A DNA stretch of 29,042 nucleotides from assembly GCA_035638495.1 (NCBI GenBank), contig DASQZW010000281.1, positions 1-29,042 on the forward strand, written 5' to 3'. Source of the DNA: CF-161 sp035638495. Lineage in GTDB: Bacteria > Chloroflexota > Dormibacteria > Dormibacterales > Dormibacteraceae. The notes beneath the pieces are model-generated. The model was given only the letters and a program-made list of their open reading frames with translations, was not told the DNA's origin and did not search any database. This document shows, in pieces, positions 15,863-23,942 of the stretch; positions within the stretch are counted from its first letter, which is position 1; each line of letters starts with the position of its first letter. The position numbers and the translations under genes are program-made.

Positions 15863-16447
15863 TCAGCCGGACGAGGAGGACGGCGACGGCGAGGCCGGCG
15901 CCTGTGCGGCCACCGGCACCGTCGTGAGCACCTGGCCGTTCGTCGCGTCAACCAGCACCACCGCCTGGCTCGAGACCGGCCCCATCCGACCCGCCGCGCA
16001 GGCCGGCCCCGACGCGCGCGGCGGCCCGCAGGCGTTCGTCGGCAGCACGAGCAGGCTCGACCGCACGACCAGCATCCACACCAGCCGGTCGTGGCCGATG
16101 TCGCTGGTCGCCGGACCCGTGACCCGCGCCAGCACCGCCTCCGTCACGTGTCCCTGGAAGACGGGGAGCAGCGCGGCCTCGGCGTCCGGCTGGCCGATCG
16201 CGCAGCCCGCCGCGCCGGCGGACGTCCAGCCGCGCTGCGCCGCGCTCCGCTCCACGTCGCAGTAGGGTGGCTGGCTGGCCGCGGCCACGCTGATCCCGGC
16301 CGCCGAGAGCGTACCCGGCGGCACGGTGCGCAGGTGCGGCGCCACCTCTGCACGGGCGACGAGCCTGGTGGTCGCAACCCCGACCGCGAGCGCGAGCGCA
16401 GCGCTCGCGCCCAGCGCCACCAGGAACGGCGCCCAGCGCCGGCTCAC
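15863..16447 (-). CDS. Single-pass membrane-anchored hypothetical protein
   Basis: 194 aa from GTG 16447, whose GTGA overlaps the UbiA stop (16444-16447). One membrane helix near the N-terminus (WAPFLVALGASAALALAVGV) leaves the rest outside the cytoplasm, with four or more Cys that could pair. The C-terminus has a short repeat-like VVLVDATNGQVLTTVPV, reminiscent of PepSY-type or beta-propeller-like 'DA.TG.V' strands, and ends in an Ala/Pro/Ser-rich tail. I do not recognise the family. The 4-nt overlap says it is made with the prenyltransferase. Confidence 0.68.
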   Translation of the reverse strand: MSRRWAPFLVALGASAALALAVGVATTRLVARAEVAPHLRTVPPGTLSAAGISVAAASQPPYCDVERSAAQRGWTSAGAAGCAIGQPDAEAALLPVFQGHVTEAVLARVTGPATSDIGHDRLVWMLVVRSSLLVLPTNACGPPRASGPACAAGRMGPVSSQAVVLVDATNGQVLTTVPVAAQAPASPSPSSSSG

Positions 16448-17487
16448 TGCGGTGCCAGCGGGCTCCACACCAGGTGGGTGAAGCCCAGGACGGCGCCCAC
16501 TAGCAGGCCGGCCACCAGCAGCGCGCCGGCGCGGCGGGTGTGGACGAACGCGGCGGCGGCGTACCACAGCGGCCAGACCGGGAAGTCCGGCGGCGGACGC
16601 TCGGGCCGCGGCCGGCTGAGGTACGGCCAGGCCTGCCGGAGCCGCGGCAGGGCCAGGAGCGCCAGCAGCGCCGGGATTGGCAGCGCGCCGGCGACGACCA
16701 GCGCCACGATGGCCACGTAGAAGGCCACCATGAGGCCCAGCGTGAGGTCGCGGGCGACGCGCTCTCCGAGCAGCACCGGCAGGGTGCCGATGCCGAGGGG
16801 CCGGTCCCACCCGATCTTGTCGAGGTGCTTCCCGAGCAGGACGGTGGTGCTGAGCAGCGCGTAGGGGACGCTGGCCGCGAGCACCTGCCAGGTCAGGTGG
16901 CCGGTCGCCGCGTAGTACGTGCCGCCGACCATCAGCGGGCCCCAGACGACCAGGACGGCCGGTTCGCCGAGGCCGCGCTTCTTGAACCGAAGGACGGGCG
17001 CCGTATACCCGACGCTCACGACCAGCCCTGCCAGGGCGAATGCGGCCACGGGCCAGCCCCGGAACACGACCAGCAGGACCAGGATGGCCAGGTCGAGCGT
17101 GTTCAGCAGCAGTGCGGCGCGGATCATCGTGACGCGCGTCGTCATCCCCGAGACCACCGGATGGGGCGCGTACAGCGCGCGCGGATAGCTGGCGGTGTCC
17201 GTGCCCAGGCGCTCGTCGAAGATGTCGTTGATCAGGTTGTTGGCGCCGTGCGCCACGACGAGGCCCGCCGCCGCGAGGAGGAACAGCGCGAGGTCGAAGC
17301 CGGGTGCCCTGACCGCGAGCAGTCCTGCGATCGCGGCCGAGGTGAGCGTCATCGGCTGCACGCACGCGCGCGTCAGCACCAGCCAGCGGGTGACGAAGTC
17401 GTGTGCCCCCGTCGGGGCGTTGCACGTGGAGAGCACCGTCCGCCAGGCGGCGAGAGGGCTGCTGACCCGTCCGGCTCGAGCCTCCAA
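16444..17487 (-). CDS. UbiA/MenA-type prenyltransferase
   Basis: 347 aa with eight or nine membrane helices. First Asp-rich motif: NNLINDIFDERLGTD (N87-D88, D91, D97), in the MenA-like NDxxD...G-x-D form. Second: HLDKIGWDRPLG (D223, D228). These bind the prenyl diphosphate through Mg2+. Such enzymes prenylate an aromatic acceptor in quinone, heme or related lipid synthesis; the acceptor is not clear, and no other quinone genes are nearby. The start is probably TTG 17487: GAGG lies four bases upstream and TAGACT eight bases upstream. A later GTG at residue 18 is possible. The next gene overlaps by 4 nt. Confidence 0.87.
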   Translation of the reverse strand: MEARAGRVSSPLAAWRTVLSTCNAPTGAHDFVTRWLVLTRACVQPMTLTSAAIAGLLAVRAPGFDLALFLLAAAGLVVAHGANNLINDIFDERLGTDTASYPRALYAPHPVVSGMTTRVTMIRAALLLNTLDLAILVLLVVFRGWPVAAFALAGLVVSVGYTAPVLRFKKRGLGEPAVLVVWGPLMVGGTYYAATGHLTWQVLAASVPYALLSTTVLLGKHLDKIGWDRPLGIGTLPVLLGERVARDLTLGLMVAFYVAIVALVVAGALPIPALLALLALPRLRQAWPYLSRPRPERPPPDFPVWPLWYAAAAFVHTRRAGALLVAGLLVGAVLGFTHLVWSPLAPQ

Positions 17488-17501
17488 GATGCCTCAGTCT
17501 A
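17488..17501 (-). promoter_or_regulatory. -10 box close to the UbiA start
   Basis: TAGACT (minus strand, 17501-17496) ends eight bases before TTG 17487. GAGG also lies in the short gap, so leaderless initiation is less certain here than for the ATG genes. Confidence 0.35.
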
Positions 17502-17537
17502 CCGGTCGTTCGGGGCCCCGCGTTCGCGCTCGAAGAT

Positions 17538-17575
17538 CAGAACGGAACGCTTCGTTCTGGCGTTATGCTTCCGTC
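17538..17575 (+). promoter_or_regulatory. Candidate TetR operator and leaderless -10 box
   Basis: CAGAACG (17538-17544) and CGTTCTG (17553-17559) form a perfect inverted repeat with an eight-base spacer; inside it GAACG-CTT-CGTTC is a second nested one. This is typical of TetR operators. TATGCT at 17564-17569 follows, then six bases and ATG 17576, so a bound dimer would sit directly upstream of the -10 box and block transcription. The UbiA gene diverges from the same region and may share control. Confidence 0.6.
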
Positions 17576-18250
17576 ATGGAGAGGAGCACGCCGCTGAGCG
17601 GACGCCGCGCCCAGGCCGCGCGCAACGACCGGCTGATCCTCGAGGCAGCGCGCTCGGTCTTCGTCGCCGACCCCGAGGCGCCCATCTCGGCGGTGGCCGA
17701 GCGCGCAGGCGTCGGCATCAGCGCGCTGTATCGCCGCTACGCCAGCAAGGAGGACCTGCTCCGGCACCTGTGCCTGGACGGCCTCCACCGCTACATCGCG
17801 GCGGTCGAGGCCGCGGTCGCCGACGACGGCGACCCCTGGACCGCGTTCACCACGTTCATGGGCCGCGTGGTCGAGGCGGACACCCACTCCCTGACGCTCC
17901 GCCTGGCCGGCACCTTCACGCCCGACCAGGAGCTGTACCGCGAGGCGGCCCGGGCCGAGGACCTGAACGTCCGCCTCGTGGCGCGGACGAGGGCCGCCGG
18001 CGCGCTGCGGCCGGACGTCGAGGTCGAGGACGTGGGCTACGTGCTGGAGCAGCTCGCGGCCATCCGCACCGCCGACCCGGAACGGACGGTGCAGCTGCGC
18101 CGGCGCTACCTGGCGCTGCTCCTGGACGCCCTCCACCTGCCGACAGCCGCTCCGCTGCCGGGGCCTCCGCCCACGTGGGATGAGTACCAGGCGCGCTGGA
18201 ATCCGCACAGCGCTGTCGATTCGGACGGATCCCATCCGTCGGAGAGGTGA
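17576..18250 (+). CDS. TetR-family transcriptional regulator
   Basis: 224 aa. The N-terminal helix-turn-helix (about 15-62) has ARNDRLILEAARSVF, then ISAVAERAGVGISALYRRYASKEDLLRHLC, the standard TetR DNA-binding pattern. The remaining all-helical part is the ligand-binding and dimer domain; the ligand is unknown. ATG 17576 is the first start after the palindrome and -10 box, and a longer in-frame ORF upstream is rejected because it would cross the divergent UbiA promoter. It precedes the YCII gene by 28 bp and probably shares a transcript with it and the ECF42 sigma factor. Confidence 0.9.
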   Translation: MERSTPLSGRRAQAARNDRLILEAARSVFVADPEAPISAVAERAGVGISALYRRYASKEDLLRHLCLDGLHRYIAAVEAAVADDGDPWTAFTTFMGRVVEADTHSLTLRLAGTFTPDQELYREAARAEDLNVRLVARTRAAGALRPDVEVEDVGYVLEQLAAIRTADPERTVQLRRRYLALLLDALHLPTAAPLPGPPPTWDEYQARWNPHSAVDSDGSHPSER

Positions 18251-18278
18251 ACGGACCTCTCGAACAACGGAGGATGTC

Positions 18279-18650
18279 ATGCACTACGCACTGCTGATCT
18301 ACTCGGCGCCCGAGGCGCGCGCCCCTTACCACGGCGGCGGCGATGACGGGGTCTTCGAGGACTGGACCTCGTACACGCGCGCCATGAAGGACTCGGGCGC
18401 CCTGGTGGCCGCCGAGCAGCTCCAGGAGACCGAGACGGCGACCACCGTCCGGCTCCGCGGCGGCGAACGGCTCCTGACCGACGGGCCCTTCATCGAGACC
18501 AAGGAGCACCTGCTCGGCTTCTACCTGGTGGACGTCCCGGACCTGGACACGGCCCTGGACTGGGCGGCGCGGATGCCGCTCATCCGGTTCGGCACGGTGG
18601 AGGTGCGGCCGGTGATCCGCGGCGCGGCCTGGCACGCGGCGCTCGAGTGA
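18279..18650 (+). CDS. YCII-related (DGPF-domain) protein
   Basis: 123 aa with the family hallmarks MHYALLIYSAPEA, LTDGPFIETKEHLLGFYLVDV (DGPF at 68-71) and a C-terminal G-x-VEVRPV strand. A strong Shine-Dalgarno GGAGG (18269-18273) lies five bases before ATG 18279. The stop overlaps the sigma gene start (GTGA, 18647-18650). YCII/DGPF proteins are the standard genomic partners of ECF42 sigma factors and are usually their targets or modulators; the exact biochemical role is not settled. Confidence 0.92.
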   Translation: MHYALLIYSAPEARAPYHGGGDDGVFEDWTSYTRAMKDSGALVAAEQLQETETATTVRLRGGERLLTDGPFIETKEHLLGFYLVDVPDLDTALDWAARMPLIRFGTVEVRPVIRGAAWHAALE

Positions 18651-19885
18651 CCTCGCCGGCCGTCGAGCGCGCGTTCCGGGAGGAGTGGAGCCAGGTCGTG
18701 GCGACGCTCGCCCGCCGGCTGGGCGACCTGCAGCTCGCTGAGGACGCCGCCCAGGATGCGTTCGCGGCCGCTGCTGCCAGGTGGCCGAGTGACGGCGTGC
18801 CGGACCGGCCGGGAGCCTGGCTCACGGTGACGGCGTGGCGCAAGGCGATGGACCAGCTGCGCCGCGACAAGCTCTTCGCCGAGCGCGTGCGCGACCTGCG
18901 TGGCACGGGCGCCGTCGAGGTGGACTTCGACGATCGGGAGGAGACGCTGGGCGTGGAGGACGACCGGCTCCGGCTGATCTTCACGTGCTGTCACCCGGCG
19001 CTGGCGCTGGAGGTGCGGGTGGCGCTGACCCTCCGCTACCTCGCGGGGCTGACCACGCGCGAGATCGCGAGCGCGTTCCTGCTGCCCGAGGCCACCATGG
19101 CCCAGCGGCTGGTGCGCGCGAAGCGCAAGATCCGGGAGGCCGGCATCCGCTTCGAGGTGCCCGCCCGACCCGCGATCGCGGCCCGCCTGAGCGGCGTCCA
19201 GAGCGTGGTCTACCTGGTCTTCAACGAGGGCTATGCGGCCACCGGGGGCGAGCGGCTTGTCCGCGGCGAGCTGTGCTCAGAAGCGATCTGGCTCGGCCGG
19301 CTGCTGTGCCAGCTGCTGCCCGAGGACGCCGAGACGGCGGGGCTCCTCGCCCTGATGCTGCTGCACCAGGCCCGGGCGCCCGGACGGCTGGACGCCGAGG
19401 GGCGGCCGGTGCCGCTCGCGGACCAGGACCGGGAGCGCTGGGACCGCGAGACGATCGCCGAGGGCGTCGCGCTGCTCGACCGGGCGATGGCAATGCGGGC
19501 GCCGGGGCCGTACCAGCTGCAGGCCGCGATCGCGGCGCTCCACGCCCAGGCGCCCAGCTTCGTGGAGACCGACTGGGCCCAGATCGCTCTGCTGTACCGC
19601 GAGCTGGCGCGGCGGGCGCCCTCGCCGGTGGTCGAGATCAACCGCGCCGTGGCGGTCGGAATGGCGGACGGTCCGCGGGCAGGTCTCGCCGTCCTGGAGC
19701 CGGTCCTCGCGTCGGGTGCGCTGGCCGGCTACGGGCCGCTGCACGCGGCCCACGCCGACCTGCTGGAGCGCGCCGGCGACGCCGAGGCGGCCAGCGCCGC
19801 CTGGGCCCGGGCCATCGGGGCGACCGGGAACACGGCCCTCCGCGGCGAGCTCGAGCGCCGGCACGATCCGGGCGCGCCCGGCTGA
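18647..19885 (+). CDS. ECF42-type RNA polymerase sigma factor with C-terminal TPR-like domain
   Basis: 412 aa from GTG 18647. Sigma region 2 is at about 10-75 (LAEDAAQDAFAAAAARWP), region 4 at about 108-165 (LRYLAGLTTREIASAFLLPE, helix-turn-helix), then DUF6596 with VYLVFNEGYAATGGERLVRG and a C-terminal helical-repeat part ending near 410. ECF42 members lack an anti-sigma factor and are thought to be controlled through this C-terminal domain, which is present and full-length. It is coupled to the YCII gene by a 4-nt overlap, as is usual for the group. It converges on the methyltransferase gene with three bases between stops. Confidence 0.93.
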   Translation: MTSPAVERAFREEWSQVVATLARRLGDLQLAEDAAQDAFAAAAARWPSDGVPDRPGAWLTVTAWRKAMDQLRRDKLFAERVRDLRGTGAVEVDFDDREETLGVEDDRLRLIFTCCHPALALEVRVALTLRYLAGLTTREIASAFLLPEATMAQRLVRAKRKIREAGIRFEVPARPAIAARLSGVQSVVYLVFNEGYAATGGERLVRGELCSEAIWLGRLLCQLLPEDAETAGLLALMLLHQARAPGRLDAEGRPVPLADQDRERWDRETIAEGVALLDRAMAMRAPGPYQLQAAIAALHAQAPSFVETDWAQIALLYRELARRAPSPVVEINRAVAVGMADGPRAGLAVLEPVLASGALAGYGPLHAAHADLLERAGDAEAASAAWARAIGATGNTALRGELERRHDPGAPG

Positions 19886-19888
19886 CGC

Positions 19889-21016
19889 CTACCTCTCCCC
19901 CTGGCGGACGAGCTCGAACAGCGCCACGCCGGCCGCCACGCCCACGTTCAGGGAGTCCTGGCCCGGCGCCATCGGTATCACCACCCGCGCGGTGCAGGCC
20001 GCGAGCGTCCCGGGGGCGATGCCTGACTCCTCGTTGCCCACGACCAGCGCCACCGGCGGGGCCAGGTCCGCGTCGAACAGCGCGAGGTCACCGTGCGCCG
20101 TCGCGCCCAGCACCCGGAAGCCCCGATCGCGCATCGCTCCGATCCAGACCGGCAGGTCACGGCACCGGAAGATCGGGATGCGGCCGACCGCGCCTCGCGC
20201 TGCGCGCACGCAGTTGCGGTGCAGCGGGTCGGTCGGCGCGCCGGCGGCCACGACGGCGTCGACGCCGGCGGCATCGGCGGTGCGCAGCACCATGCCCAGG
20301 TTGTCGGGGTTCCGGACGTTCTCGGCAACCAGCACCACACGCGCCCGTGCGGCCGAGAGCTCGAACGCGTCGCGCAGGCGCAGGTGCACGGCAGCGAGGA
20401 CGTCCGGCAGCGGGCGCGTCGCCGTCAGCGTGCCGAGGAGGCCGTCCGACGCGCGCCGGCAGGCGAGGCCTGCCGCGCGGGCGGCGTCCAGGACCGCCGT
20501 GCCGGCCGGGTCCCGCCGCAGCTCCGCGCGGTGGACCAGCGTCTCGACCGGGAGGCCGCCGGCGATCGCCCGGCCCACCAGCGTCGTGCCCTCCACGACG
20601 AAGCGGCCGTGCCGCTCGCGCCCCGCCGCCTGCGTCAGGTCGCGCAGGAGTTCGACCACGGCGTCGCGCCTGCCCAGCAGCGCGTCGACCGGGGTCGGTG
20701 GCTGCGAGGTGCCTCGCTTGACGCCGACGAAGCCGCCATCGCCCGCCGCGCCGTCGATCAGCTCGGCCACCGCGTCGAGGTGCCAGTCGTCCGCGACCCG
20801 GACGCAGACGAGCTCGTCGCGCGGCAGGCCGCGGAGCAGCAGGTCGCGGAGGGCTCGCTCGTTCGCCGCCGCGACGACGACCGGCCGCGGCCCCGGAGCG
20901 GGGCCGAGCGCCAGCACGCCCTCCAGGCCTCGCCATCCGGACTCGACGACCCGCTCCGCCCGCTCCACGACGGCCGGGTCCATGCCCGCCTCGCGCAGGA
21001 AGGCGGCCGCGTTCAC
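19889..21016 (-). CDS. TrmH/SpoU-family RNA 2'-O-methyltransferase
   Basis: 375 aa from GTG 21016. The SPOUT trefoil-knot motifs are at the C-terminal half: ENVRNPDNLGMVLRTADAAG (about 232-251), LVVGNEESGI (324-333) and IPMAPGQDSLNVGVAAGVAL (347-366). A substrate-binding region begins near 137 (RHGRFVVEGTTLVGRAI). It should 2'-O-methylate a ribose in rRNA or tRNA with S-adenosylmethionine. About 130 residues precede that region, more than usual for the family, with a DUF-like alpha/beta pattern I cannot name. TATCGT ends eight bases before the start. It is convergent with the sigma gene. Confidence 0.88.
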   Translation of the reverse strand: MNAAAFLREAGMDPAVVERAERVVESGWRGLEGVLALGPAPGPRPVVVAAANERALRDLLLRGLPRDELVCVRVADDWHLDAVAELIDGAAGDGGFVGVKRGTSQPPTPVDALLGRRDAVVELLRDLTQAAGRERHGRFVVEGTTLVGRAIAGGLPVETLVHRAELRRDPAGTAVLDAARAAGLACRRASDGLLGTLTATRPLPDVLAAVHLRLRDAFELSAARARVVLVAENVRNPDNLGMVLRTADAAGVDAVVAAGAPTDPLHRNCVRAARGAVGRIPIFRCRDLPVWIGAMRDRGFRVLGATAHGDLALFDADLAPPVALVVGNEESGIAPGTLAACTARVVIPMAPGQDSLNVGVAAGVALFELVRQGER

Positions 21017-21030
21017 GGCGTCAAACGATA
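21017..21030 (-). promoter_or_regulatory. -10 box close to the methyltransferase start
   Basis: TATCGT (minus strand, 21030-21025) ends eight bases before GTG 21016. No Shine-Dalgarno is seen. Confidence 0.4.
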
Positions 21031-21118
21031 GGCCAGCCCGGCGGCGGCCAGCAGCGCCCCGGGCGCTCCTGCGCCACGCTCGTGCAACGGCACGACGAGC
21101 GGGCGTGTTCTGGTAGGT

Positions 21119-21844
21119 ATGCAACTGGAAACGACGGCCGCCGTGGCGATGCGCGTCGGCCGCCTCGACTGGTCCGCGCTGACCCGGGAGGTCGGCGCGA
21201 GCGGATGCGCGCTGACGCCCCGGATACTGGACGCCGACGAGTGCAGGAGCGTCTCCGCGCTCTACGACCGCACGGAGCTGTTCCGGTCGACGATCGACAT
21301 GGAGCGGTACCGGTTCGGCTCGGGGCAGTATCGCTACTTCGCGCATCCGCTGCCGGCCCTGGTGGAGCAGCTCCGCGATGCGTTCTACCCGCGGCTCCTC
21401 CCGCTTGCTCGGGACTGGGCCGGGAAGCTGGGTCAGCCGGCGCCCTGGCCGGAGACCCTCGACGAGTGGCTCGCGATGTGCCACGCGGCCGGCCAGACCC
21501 GGCCAACACCGATCCTGCTGCGTTATCGCGCCGGCGACTGGAACGCGCTGCACCGCGACCTGTACGGCGACCTGGTATTTCCGCTGCAGGTCGTCGTCGG
21601 GCTCGACGAGCCGGGGGTCGACCACACCGGCGGCGAGTTCCTGCTGGTCGAGCAGCGGCCACGCGCCCAATCCCGCGGCACCTCCCTGGCGCTGGGACAG
21701 GGCCGCGCGCTCGTGTTCACGACGCGCGACCGGCCGGTGGAGTCCCGGCGGGGCTGGTCGGCCGCTCCGGTTCGCCACGGCGTGAGCGTGGTGCGCTCGG
21801 GAATCCGCCGCACGCTGGGCCTGGTCTTTCACGATGCCGCATGA
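21119..21844 (+). CDS. 2-oxoglutarate/Fe(II)-dependent oxygenase
   Basis: 241 aa with a C-terminal double-stranded beta-helix: H145-x-D147 in ALHRDLYGD, distal H220 in VRHGVSVVRSG and R230 for 2-oxoglutarate. TGGEFLLVEQRPR is the conserved mid-strand of prolyl-hydroxylase-like proteins. It should hydroxylate a side chain or small molecule. The start is uncertain: ATG 21119 has no good SD, and Met11 (21149) is possible. The stop overlaps the next gene by 11 nt, so the two are likely co-translated. Confidence 0.86.
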   Translation: MQLETTAAVAMRVGRLDWSALTREVGASGCALTPRILDADECRSVSALYDRTELFRSTIDMERYRFGSGQYRYFAHPLPALVEQLRDAFYPRLLPLARDWAGKLGQPAPWPETLDEWLAMCHAAGQTRPTPILLRYRAGDWNALHRDLYGDLVFPLQVVVGLDEPGVDHTGGEFLLVEQRPRAQSRGTSLALGQGRALVFTTRDRPVESRRGWSAAPVRHGVSVVRSGIRRTLGLVFHDAA

Positions 21845-22310
21845 AGGCGGAGCGGCCGAGCGGGTCCTCCGCAGGCTCGACGCCGGGTGGGCGGCGTTCG
21901 GCGAGTCCTACGCTGGGCTGCCCGACGCCCTGCTCCTGGTGCCGGGCGTGGTCGGTGACTGGTCGGTGAAGGACGTCCTCGCGCACGTGAGCGCCTGGGA
22001 GGAGGAGGCGATCGCGCACCTGCCGGTGATCGCCGCCGGAGGCAGGCCGCCGCGGTACGCCGCTTCCGGCGGAATCGACGCCTTCAACGCCCGGACGGCC
22101 GAGCGACGGCGAGACCTCTCGCTCGGGGACGTCCGGCGGTTGCTGGAGGAGAGCCACCGCCGCCTCGTCGAGCTGGTCAGGAACGCGCCGGACGACCAGC
22201 TCGCGGGCGACACGCGCTTCCGCCGCCGCCTCCGACTCGACACGTACGGCCACTACCGGCTGCACTCGGAGGGGATCCGGAGTTGGCGGTCAATCCAGGG
22301 CCTTCAGTGA
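21834..22310 (+). CDS. DinB/ClbS-like (maleylpyruvate isomerase N-fold) protein
   Basis: 158 aa, four-helix bundle. It has the DinB-superfamily entry helix ending in WSVKDVLAHVSAWEEEAI (conserved first-helix His-x-x-x-W) and a last conserved His in YGHYRLHSEGI. These bind a divalent metal and often act on thiols or electrophiles. ATG 21834 overlaps the oxygenase gene by 11 nt. The stop region overlaps the convergent glycosyltransferase by 21 nt. The substrate is unknown. Confidence 0.8.
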   Translation: MPHEGGAAERVLRRLDAGWAAFGESYAGLPDALLLVPGVVGDWSVKDVLAHVSAWEEEAIAHLPVIAAGGRPPRYAASGGIDAFNARTAERRRDLSLGDVRRLLEESHRRLVELVRNAPDDQLAGDTRFRRRLRLDTYGHYRLHSEGIRSWRSIQGLQ

Positions 22311-23765
22311 GGGCCAGGCCTGCCACAGCGGCCGCCGGGGTGCACGGCAGACGAAGATCGGACGCCCCGCCGTCTGGTTCTCGACGCCGTACGAGTTGCT
22401 GACCGTCCCCACCTGGGTGACCTGCGCGAACAGCGGCTCCAGGTCCTGCCGCTCGTAACCGATCGCGATCACGACCTGGGGGTCCATGCGCGCCGGCGCC
22501 CAGTAGTAGTACGTCAGGTGGGGGCTGACCACGGTGGGCAGGCCGAGGTCGGGGCCGTAGAGGTCGATCGCGCCGGCGTAGCCGTAGTTCGCGGCCAGTA
22601 CCATCGCTCCCGACCGGTCGGAGGGTGGCAGCGCGTCGTATGCCACCCCCACCTGGTGCGCCAGGTCGGGCCAGCCGTACATCTCGGCGAAGACCGTCTG
22701 CCCCTTCCACAGCCCGGAGCGCGCCATGACTTCGGCCGGCAGGACGGGCAGCCAGAGCGGCAGCGAGACCACGATCAGCACGGCGGTGGCCGCCGCCCAG
22801 GCCCACCGGAGCAGGTTCCAGCCGGCAGTTCGTTCCAACCAGACCGCGCCGGCCGCGTAGAGCAGCGTGAAGATCGGCGCCGGGTAGTAGGACTTGCCCC
22901 CGATCGCGAAGAACACGAGCTCGACCAGGATCGCGGTCCACGCCAGCGCCCGGAACGTCCCCGACCGCCAGAGCCAGACGGCCCCGCCGACCACGAGGGG
23001 GATGAGCAGCAGCTGGACCAGCAGCAGCTGCTGGAGCCAGTACGCGGCCGGTCCGTCGGTGTGGCCCCGGTGGCTGATGGTGTACGCGACGCTGTCCCAA
23101 CCGTGGCCCGCCTGCCAGACGAGGTTGGGCACCAGCAGGACCACCGCCAGGGCGGCTCCCAGCCACGGCCACGGCGTCGCGAGGTGGCGGCGGGCGGGCG
23201 TGAGCAGCAGGCCCACGGCCAGCGCCACCGCAAGCCCGGCGACGGTGTACTTGGTCTCCAACCCGATGCCGAGCACGAGCCCGGCCACGAGCCAGGTCCT
23301 GGGGTCGCGGCCCGCCAGCACGCGTGCCACGAGCCACAGGAGCAGCGCCCAGACGAGCTGGTCGAAGCTGACCGGTTCGAAGATGAAGTCGCCGGCGAGG
23401 AATATGGGCGAGATCACCACCGCCGCGGCGGCCAGCACCTGTGCGCGCGTGGCGCCGCCCAGCTCGCGGGCGATCAGTGCGGCCAGCACGACGACCAGCG
23501 CCCCTGCGAGGACGCTGGTGAACCGGAGGGCGACCACCGAGTCGGGAGCGACCAGCTGGACCAGCCGGCCGATCACGGGGGTGATCGGCGGATAGTCGAC
23601 GTATCCGAGCGCCAGGTGGCGAGCGCTCGCCAGGTTGTAGAGCTCGTCGCGGTGCCAGCCGTACCGGGCGGCGAAGACCATGGTCGCGGCCAGCTTGAGC
23701 GCTGCCAGGCCGAGCACTGGCGCCCAGGCCACCCGAGGCGGCGACTCCCGATCCGTGGTGATCAT
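22290..23765 (-). CDS. GT39/ArnT-like membrane glycosyltransferase
   Basis: 491 aa from ATG 23765, which GGAGG precedes by seven bases. It has about ten to twelve membrane helices. The first loop holds the conserved acidic site in HRDELYNLASARHLALGYVD (D40-E41), followed by YPPITP, typical of the PMT_2/GT39 group; a soluble C-terminal domain of about 120 residues follows. These enzymes transfer a sugar from a polyprenyl phosphate to a lipid or protein outside the membrane. Its ATG overlaps the TGA of the small RHH gene (ATGA, 23762-23765), so it belongs to the SPFH operon. Confidence 0.88.
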   Translation of the reverse strand: MITTDRESPPRVAWAPVLGLAALKLAATMVFAARYGWHRDELYNLASARHLALGYVDYPPITPVIGRLVQLVAPDSVVALRFTSVLAGALVVVLAALIARELGGATRAQVLAAAAVVISPIFLAGDFIFEPVSFDQLVWALLLWLVARVLAGRDPRTWLVAGLVLGIGLETKYTVAGLAVALAVGLLLTPARRHLATPWPWLGAALAVVLLVPNLVWQAGHGWDSVAYTISHRGHTDGPAAYWLQQLLLVQLLLIPLVVGGAVWLWRSGTFRALAWTAILVELVFFAIGGKSYYPAPIFTLLYAAGAVWLERTAGWNLLRWAWAAATAVLIVVSLPLWLPVLPAEVMARSGLWKGQTVFAEMYGWPDLAHQVGVAYDALPPSDRSGAMVLAANYGYAGAIDLYGPDLGLPTVVSPHLTYYYWAPARMDPQVVIAIGYERQDLEPLFAQVTQVGTVSNSYGVENQTAGRPIFVCRAPRRPLWQAWPSLKALD

Positions 23766-23938
23766 GATGAGACCTCCGGCTTCTTCATGCGCTGATCCCG
23801 CGCGGCCTTCCGCACCGCCTCCAGCAGCAGGAACTCGATCTGCGCATTCACGCTCCGGAGCTCGTCGGCGGCCCACTTCTCGAGGACCCCGTAGAGGTCG
23901 GGGCTGATCCGCAGCAAGAAGCTCTTGCGCTCTGCCAA
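23762..23938 (-). CDS. Small ribbon-helix-helix (Arc-type) DNA-binding protein
   Basis: A 58-aa gene, easily missed because it starts with TTG (23938) and overlaps its neighbour. The N-terminal strand KSFLLRISPDLYGVLEKWA, the RSVNAQIEFLLLEAVRKAAR helix pair and the length are those of Arc/MetJ-type proteins, which dimerise through the strand to bind DNA. It ends in a short basic tail. TTG 23938 lies four bases after the SPFH stop (23943), and its stop overlaps the glycosyltransferase start by 4 nt, so all three are one transcript. Arc-like proteins are often antitoxins or autoregulators, but no toxin gene is adjacent. Confidence 0.8.
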   Translation of the reverse strand: MAERKSFLLRISPDLYGVLEKWAADELRSVNAQIEFLLLEAVRKAARDQRMKKPEVSS

Positions 23939-23942
23939 GGCC

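Noticed and set aside
23762..23938. The small RHH gene as the antitoxin of a toxin-antitoxin pair.
   Set aside because: Its neighbours are an SPFH protein and a glycosyltransferase; no toxin-sized partner is present on either side.
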